Below are positions 33,048 to 38,384 of a DNA stretch of 38,384 nucleotides, one piece after another (within the stretch, counting starts at the first letter, position 1; each line of letters opens with the position of its first letter). Origin of the DNA: Methanobacteriota archaeon (lineage in GTDB: Archaea > Halobacteriota > Methanomicrobia > Methanomicrobiales > Methanomicrobiaceae); assembly GCA_023396365.1 (NCBI GenBank), contig JAEWWL010000033.1, positions 1 to 38,384 on the forward strand. Direction: 5' to 3'. Below the pieces are notes generated by a model. The model was not told where the DNA came from. It saw only the letters and a program-made list of their open reading frames with translations, and made no database searches. A program made the translations under genes and the position numbers.

Positions 33048-36000
33048 ATGATCAAAGTGGACTGGAAGGCTTTGCGTCCGCTTAATGGAACTCAGGCTGA
33101 AGGATTTGAAGAATTATGTGCCCAATTGGCTCGTATTGAGTGCCCACCAAATTCAAAATTTATTCGAAAAGGTACTCCTGATGGAGGAGTTGAATGTTAC
33201 ACTATATTATGTGATGGTAGTGAATGGGGTTGGCAAACAAAATATTTTGATGTGATTGGTGACTCTCAATGGGCTCAAATAGACAAATCAGTGAAAACGG
33301 CTTTAGAAAAACATCCCCGACTCAAACGGTACTATGTTTGTATCCCTCTGAATCTTCCCGATGGTCGTATTGAGGATCGTAAATCTGCTCAAGAGCGCTG
33401 GAATGAACATGTTGCAAAGTGGTCTGATTTGGCCACGAAACTGAATATAACGATCGACTTTATTTATTGGGGTAGTAGTGAACTCATAGATAGAATTTCC
33501 AGACCAGCATTTTCCTCAAAATATCGCTTTTGGTTTGATAGTCAGGCATTTGATAACACATGGTTCACAGCTCGTTTGGATGAGGCTATTCATGCAGCGG
33601 GAGCGAGATATACCCCTGAGATTCACGTTGATATACCGATAGCAAAGGAATTCGATATTTTTGGAAGAGATCCAAAGTCTTTTGATATTATTAAATCTCA
33701 TGCTCGGGATATTCGTAAAGCATGGGATTTCTTTTTTAATGAGAGTAAATCCCATGATTCATCAATCGATCCGCTCCGTTCGAGATTATCATCCCAAGTG
33801 GGGGAGATCCTTACCGGATTGAGAGAAATTCATCCACAACCTATTGGTGAGATTCCAATCCAAAAAATAATCAACCAAATCACTTCTGCAAAAACTGTTG
33901 CTGATGATCTTTTTAATCTAATTTTTGAAAAAGAACGGAATTTTAGACTAAAATCTAAAGAAATACCCGAAAGCAGCAAAACTGGGTCTCAAAATGTTAA
34001 CCCTTTTAGTAATTCACGGGATAGTCTGACACTTTTATCATCCGCCTTACAATATGCTCTTGAAGATCTCGATCATTTCGATGATGTTGCCGGAAGCAAT
34101 TTGATTATCCTTTCCGGAAAAGCGGGGACAGGTAAAACACACCTTCTTTGTGATATAGCCCGCCAAAGACTTGCGAGAAATCGACCGACAATCATTCTAA
34201 TGGGTCAGCGATTCATTAGTCACGATACTCCGTGGTCACAGGCGTCTCAGCAGCTTGATTTACCGAGAATCTCCGCAGAAGAGTTCATTGGAGCGCTTGA
34301 ATCTGCGGCAATAATAACCAATAGTCGTGCTCTTATCATTATTGATGCAATTAACGAAGGAAGTGGTAGAGAAATTTGGCCGAGTCATCTTGCGGCATTT
34401 ATTTCACTCTTTCAAAAATCACCATGGATTGGAATTGTCATATCGGTTAGATCATCATATGAAACCGTGCTTATTCCTGAAGGGGTAAGATCTCAAGCTA
34501 AATTTGTTATTCATCAAGGTTTTTCAGACACCGAATATGATGCGATGCGAATCTTCTTTAATTACTACAACCTCGAATTACCTTCAACTCCACTTCTCGC
34601 TCCGGAGTTTCGCAATCCACTATTTTTGAAAACACTTTGTAGAGGATTAAGTCAGAAAGGAGAACGCCGTTTACCCAGAGGATTTCATGGGATAACAAAT
34701 GTGTTTACACTCTATCTTAAAGCGATTAACAATCATCTCTCCACATCAATTGGATTTAATCATAATGACTTCCTCGTACAAGACGCGCTCAACCTTCTTG
34801 CAGAAAAAATGATCAAAAACGATGAACATTGGCTTCATCGTCGTGAAGGAGAAAGCCTCATCAATACATTATTACCCGGGCGTGAATATGAACGATCACT
34901 GTATCGGGCGTTAGTCGTTGAAGGGATCATAACTGAAGAAATAATTAAAAAAGATGGCACTATCTACGATGAAGTAATTATCCTAAGTTACGAGAGATTC
35001 TCGGATCACATCATTGCGAAGATGCTTCTTGATACTCACCTTAATCAAGAAAACCCTGCTTTGACATTTGCAGATGGAGGACCACTTTCATATTTATGTG
35101 ATATGGATCGGTATGTTTCACACGGGCTTCTTGAAGCATTATGCATCCAAATCCCAGAGCGTATCAATACGGAGTTGATTACTCTCGCACCCGAGATTAT
35201 TACTGCTCGTTGGAGTATAGGAGATGCATTTAGACAAAGTATAATATGGAGAGAGACAACTGCATTCTCAGACGAAACTCTCAATTCTATAAATGCCATA
35301 GAAAAAAATGATCATCGACGGGAAGACACCTATGATGCCCTCACCACCGTTGCCACCATACCCAAACATCCCCTAAATGCTAATTTTCTCAACCAGCATC
35401 TACGAAATTATTCAATGCCCGATCGCGATGCTTCGTGGAGTGTTTACTTACACAATACATGGGAGAACAAAAATTCAGTTGATCGTCTTATTGACTGGTG
35501 TTCTACGGTTAAACCTAACAATCAGATCGATGACGAGACTGTAAAATTATGCTCAATAACATTGGCTTGGATGCTAACAACATCAAATCGATTCTTGCGC
35601 GATCGGGCAACTAAAGCGCTCGTGAATTTATTAACCGGGAGGCTCAAATCGGTTATTTCGCTAATAGACTTCTTTGTCGATGTTGATGATCTTTATGTGG
35701 CTGAACGGATCTATGCAGTTGCATATGGGACCGCCATGCGGAGCAATGACTCAAATGAAGTTGGAAAACTTGCAGACTGTGTTTTTAACCGAATTTTTGC
35801 TTCTAGAGAGCCCCCAGCACATATTTTACTTCGTGATTACTCCAGAGGGGTAATTGAGCGTGCAATATATCTAGGGGCTAGTCTTAATATCGATTCCTCA
35901 TTAATTCGTCCACCATATAAAAGTACATGGCCGAAAATCCCCTCGGATGAAGAGATTAAACCATTATTGCCCGATTGGACCAAAGGTGCCTATGATGATG

Positions 36001-37655
36001 GGGATGAATTATGGGCAAGGAATCGCATTGGTAGTTCAGTAATGAGTGACGATTTTTCACACTATGTAATTGGAACAAATTCATCAAAGCAATCCCGTCA
36101 GTGGTTATCCGTTCGGCTTGATAATCCACCATGGCAATCTCCAGAGGAACGTTTGGCAATATTAGTGTCCAGTTTTTCAGAAACGGAGAGACCTGCATGG
36201 GAATCTTTCAATTCAATAGATCAAAAAGTAATTGAGTGGCGTTGGAGCAGAGGATATGAACTGTTATTAAAAAGAGCTGCAAGAGAGGAGTCTGGGGAAG
36301 AGGGAGTGTGTACCGAAGAGAAAGATGCTGAATCAATACGATTAGAAGAGGAGCGAGAGAAGGCGCTCGCCTTATTGAAAACCGCTCTTTCGAGTGAACA
36401 CATGCCAATATTTGAGAGAATAATCAACGATCAAACTTCTAAAATTGAACCACCTCGTTTTGATCTTAATCAAATTCAGCGCTATATTCTTTGGCGAGTT
36501 TTTAATATAGGTTGGACAACCGAACGGTTCGGTCATTTTGATCGATTCACAATTGGTAATCATGGTCGCGATGCGAAAAAAGCTGAACGTATCGGTAAAA
36601 AATACCAGTGGATAGCATTCCATGAAATTATGGCCTTGATATCCGATCATTTTCAATACTATGACGAATTTGGTGGAACCCTTAATGATAGAATCTATTC
36701 CGGCCCATGGCAGATTTCATGTCGGGATATTGATCCATCGTGTACTTTAAGATCTTCAATTGGAGGAACATCTTGGGAAGGACATTCACCCGGTTGGTGG
36801 GCTCCTGAAATGTATGGAAATTGGGATGATCCAAAGATATCCGAAGAATGGGTAAACCAAACTGATGATTTGCCTAATATTGAAAACTTTTTGAATTTTT
36901 CGAGGGAAGTTGATGGATCGCGTTGGCTAAATCTCCATGGATATTTTAATTGGAGACAACCTGATTTACCTGATCACGACGTGGATGAGAAAGAACGACG
37001 AGAGATATGGTACATCATAAATAGTTACTTAATCCGGACAGAGGATGTTGAGAGTTTCCAAAAATGGGCCAAGGAGATGGATTTTTGGGGGAAATGGATG
37101 CCCGAATCTCCAGAATATCATGAAATATATCAAGGTGAATATGAGTGGTCACCGGCAGCTCAGTTTTTTCATCAGCAATATTGTCATAACTATGGTACGA
37201 CTGATGAGTGGCTTCAACCGATTAATGATTGCCCTGTAAAAATAAAACCAATAAATATTAGTTATTCATCTGAAACTGGAAGATTCGATTGTTCGGTTGA
37301 TGCGAGCTTCTCCCTTAATTTACCAGTATTCAGCATTGTGAAAGATATGGATCTAAATTGGAGCGCAAATGCGGCAGATTATTTGAACAAAAAGGGTGAT
37401 CTAACATTTTTTGATCCAGCCGCGATTGAGGAGGGCCCTACATCCCATTTAGTTCGAGAGGATCTATTTAGAGAATATCTCAAAACAGAAAATCTTTCTA
37501 TTTGTTGGACGGTTCTTGGAGAAAAACATGTTATCGGAACAAGAGTATCACCAGGACAGGTAGCGTCTGTCCATATCACAGGTGCATATGTTTTAGCTGA
37601 AAAAGGCCCTATTGGTTCTCTAACATACAAACCAGAAGTAACCAAAGAAATTTGA
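33048..37655 (+). CDS. Putative antiviral STAND NTPase with N-terminal PD-(D/E)xK-like nuclease
   Basis: 1535 residues. Residues 1-190 look like a restriction-type nuclease: 'GTPDGGVEC' (D45, E49) followed by 'SEWGWQTKYF' (Q63-x-K65), with E21/E22 upstream. Residues about 320-500 are a STAND/NACHT-like ATPase: Walker A GKAGTGKT (357-364), Walker B 'ALIIIDAINEG' (D433, E437) and 'VISVRSS' (465-470). The DAINE form is typical of Avs-type defence ATPases (DALNE). Residues 500-1535 are long, helical then Trp-rich, with no recognised fold; in Avs proteins this part senses phage proteins. Codon use (CGT/CGA, CAA) differs from neighbours (AGA/AGG, CAG), suggesting transfer. Downstream of tRNA-Leu by 182 bases. 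No partner gene is present. Other ATPase-nuclease families are possible. Confidence 0.75.
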   Translation: MIKVDWKALRPLNGTQAEGFEELCAQLARIECPPNSKFIRKGTPDGGVECYTILCDGSEWGWQTKYFDVIGDSQWAQIDKSVKTALEKHPRLKRYYVCIPLNLPDGRIEDRKSAQERWNEHVAKWSDLATKLNITIDFIYWGSSELIDRISRPAFSSKYRFWFDSQAFDNTWFTARLDEAIHAAGARYTPEIHVDIPIAKEFDIFGRDPKSFDIIKSHARDIRKAWDFFFNESKSHDSSIDPLRSRLSSQVGEILTGLREIHPQPIGEIPIQKIINQITSAKTVADDLFNLIFEKERNFRLKSKEIPESSKTGSQNVNPFSNSRDSLTLLSSALQYALEDLDHFDDVAGSNLIILSGKAGTGKTHLLCDIARQRLARNRPTIILMGQRFISHDTPWSQASQQLDLPRISAEEFIGALESAAIITNSRALIIIDAINEGSGREIWPSHLAAFISLFQKSPWIGIVISVRSSYETVLIPEGVRSQAKFVIHQGFSDTEYDAMRIFFNYYNLELPSTPLLAPEFRNPLFLKTLCRGLSQKGERRLPRGFHGITNVFTLYLKAINNHLSTSIGFNHNDFLVQDALNLLAEKMIKNDEHWLHRREGESLINTLLPGREYERSLYRALVVEGIITEEIIKKDGTIYDEVIILSYERFSDHIIAKMLLDTHLNQENPALTFADGGPLSYLCDMDRYVSHGLLEALCIQIPERINTELITLAPEIITARWSIGDAFRQSIIWRETTAFSDETLNSINAIEKNDHRREDTYDALTTVATIPKHPLNANFLNQHLRNYSMPDRDASWSVYLHNTWENKNSVDRLIDWCSTVKPNNQIDDETVKLCSITLAWMLTTSNRFLRDRATKALVNLLTGRLKSVISLIDFFVDVDDLYVAERIYAVAYGTAMRSNDSNEVGKLADCVFNRIFASREPPAHILLRDYSRGVIERAIYLGASLNIDSSLIRPPYKSTWPKIPSDEEIKPLLPDWTKGAYDDGDELWARNRIGSSVMSDDFSHYVIGTNSSKQSRQWLSVRLDNPPWQSPEERLAILVSSFSETERPAWESFNSIDQKVIEWRWSRGYELLLKRAAREESGEEGVCTEEKDAESIRLEEEREKALALLKTALSSEHMPIFERIINDQTSKIEPPRFDLNQIQRYILWRVFNIGWTTERFGHFDRFTIGNHGRDAKKAERIGKKYQWIAFHEIMALISDHFQYYDEFGGTLNDRIYSGPWQISCRDIDPSCTLRSSIGGTSWEGHSPGWWAPEMYGNWDDPKISEEWVNQTDDLPNIENFLNFSREVDGSRWLNLHGYFNWRQPDLPDHDVDEKERREIWYIINSYLIRTEDVESFQKWAKEMDFWGKWMPESPEYHEIYQGEYEWSPAAQFFHQQYCHNYGTTDEWLQPINDCPVKIKPINISYSSETGRFDCSVDASFSLNLPVFSIVKDMDLNWSANAADYLNKKGDLTFFDPAAIEEGPTSHLVREDLFREYLKTENLSICWTVLGEKHVIGTRVSPGQVASVHITGAYVLAEKGPIGSLTYKPEVTKEI

Positions 37656-37660
37656 TTTTT

Positions 37661-37772
37661 TTGATCAATCCAACCAACCGAGGAGTCATGCTGATCAGCA
37701 ACTAATGAAGCATGAATCCGCTCTGATCAGTGAATAATCCAACCTGATCAGCATCTCAATCCCACTGATCAT
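37661..37772. repeat. Cluster of TGATCA palindromes behind the STAND gene
   Basis: CTGATCAG occurs at 37691, 37723 and 37744, CTGATCAT at 37765, and a TTGATCAA at 37661. The last three CTGATCA sites are exactly 21 bp apart (two helical turns); the first one is a 10-bp palindrome GCTGATCAGC. Could be a protein-binding array or a remnant of an integration/inverted-repeat site. Confidence 0.65.
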
Positions 37773-38384
37773 GACGGGTTATCACCTGTTTTTGAAGGTA
37801 AAACGATTTATCTCCACAAACCTGATTTTTTATATTATGTTATCTCCCTTTGGAGAATCCACGTTTCTTTCATTCAACATAAGGGAGGCTCAATATTATT
37901 GGCTTTAGTAAAATCTTTATTAGCTCCGGTATTATCATTAATTAATTCTTTTATCATATCTCTTTCAACATTATTCCCATGAACTTTTTTAAGTCTTGAA
38001 AAAATCCCATTTTTTAGGATTACTATTAGTATTATAAAACTGTTTGTTTCTATAAAAAAATCATGATAATTTCTAATCTGATTAAAAAAAATAGATCAAA
38101 ATCAAATTTTTTCTGTGCATTATTTTTTAAATGCCAAAAAAAAAAAAATTTCAATTATCCTTCATCAGCAATTATATCTCTATCTTTGCCTCATCAATTT
38201 TATTCTCTAATTGACGGACTGTATTAAAAAAAGCCAAAAAAAATTGCCTGCAGCTAAAGAGGTAAAGTATTTGAAATAGAAATGTAATAAGACTAATAAT
38301 TAGTTGCTATATGAGCCGCAGCTCAAAAAATCCGGGTATTTTTATTTTTAATAATTTGTGAGATGATGCAGATGAAGACCGAAA
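37773..38384. other. AT-rich region, no intact gene
   Basis: About 600 bases to the window end with long A- and T-runs. Two minus-strand frames look protein-like but lack proper starts: 37874-38010 (described separately) and one ending with a TAA near 38166 that reads 'NTVRQLENKIDEAKIEI', a coiled-coil-like end. Nothing else is supported. Confidence 0.5.
37874..38010 (-). pseudogene. Possible broken small gene
   Basis: The minus-strand frame reads 'GIFSRLKKVHGNNVERDMIK' and 'ELINDNTGANKDFTKANN' then IEPPLC and a stop. A normal start (ATG GG-) is one base out of phase at 38010, so an indel right after the start codon would restore MGIFSRLKK. Composition looks protein-like, but there is no identified family and the call is weak. 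Confidence 0.25.

Noticed and set aside
36221..37655. Separate gene in the C-terminal part of the STAND protein
   Set aside because: The frame is continuous, with no internal ribosome site or spacer that would argue for two genes.

Overview
The window comes from a methanogenic archaeon, most likely of the order Methanomicrobiales. The evidence is an energy-converting hydrogenase operon of the Eha type, the F420 biosynthesis ligase CofE, an archaeal proteasome beta subunit, the KH/beta-CASP termination nuclease FttA (aCPSF1), a Sec61-beta homologue, a tRNA-Leu without an encoded CCA end, and AT-rich spacers with U-rich terminators. The genus assignment is inference; no rRNA is present.

Layout. 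1-3515: an iron/cobalamin-type ABC importer, with the binding protein (cut by the window edge) and a methyltransferase on +, facing the ATPase and permease on -. 3516-4900: an accessory stretch with a 9-bp Cys-codon repeat, a tiny coiled-coil/membrane protein, an inverted repeat, two hairpins in a leader and an unrecognised 167-aa protein. 4924-8400: condensation-fold acyltransferase, iron-sulfur flavoprotein, lipoprotein-like alpha/beta hydrolase and a DUF1294 protein. 8400-14482: tandem repeats, an HAE3/RND exporter, a Tyr/Ser/Asp-repeat Yip1 protein overlapping a secreted PKD protein, and an MFS carrier. 14595-19960: housekeeping block with fttA, psmB, a four-CBS protein, UspA, an amidohydrolase and the 53-aa secG. 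20254-25251: cofE, two ferredoxin-containing MinD-type ATPases, two NifX-like proteins, a radical SAM protein, a DUF1922 zinc ribbon and a 49-aa zinc-ribbon microprotein.

25392-32252 (minus strand): a 14-gene, tightly overlapping eha operon in the order B-C-D-E-F-G-H-I-J-L(or K)-M-N-O-ferredoxin. Most junctions are ATGA overlaps or gaps of a few bases. It encodes a membrane NiFe hydrogenase that couples ion flow to ferredoxin reduction by H2. No ehaA-like gene is present upstream.

32783-38384: tRNA-Leu(UAG), followed by one 1535-aa gene whose codon use is unlike its neighbours. It has an N-terminal PD-(D/E)xK-type nuclease-like segment, a STAND/NACHT-type ATPase core (GKAGTGKT and a DAINE Walker B) and a very long C-terminal region. 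This is the best candidate for a defence system: a one-gene, Avs-like sensor/effector. Behind it lie four CTGATCAN palindromes and AT-rich DNA with at most a broken gene fragment.

All family calls are from motif reading only; no database search was possible.
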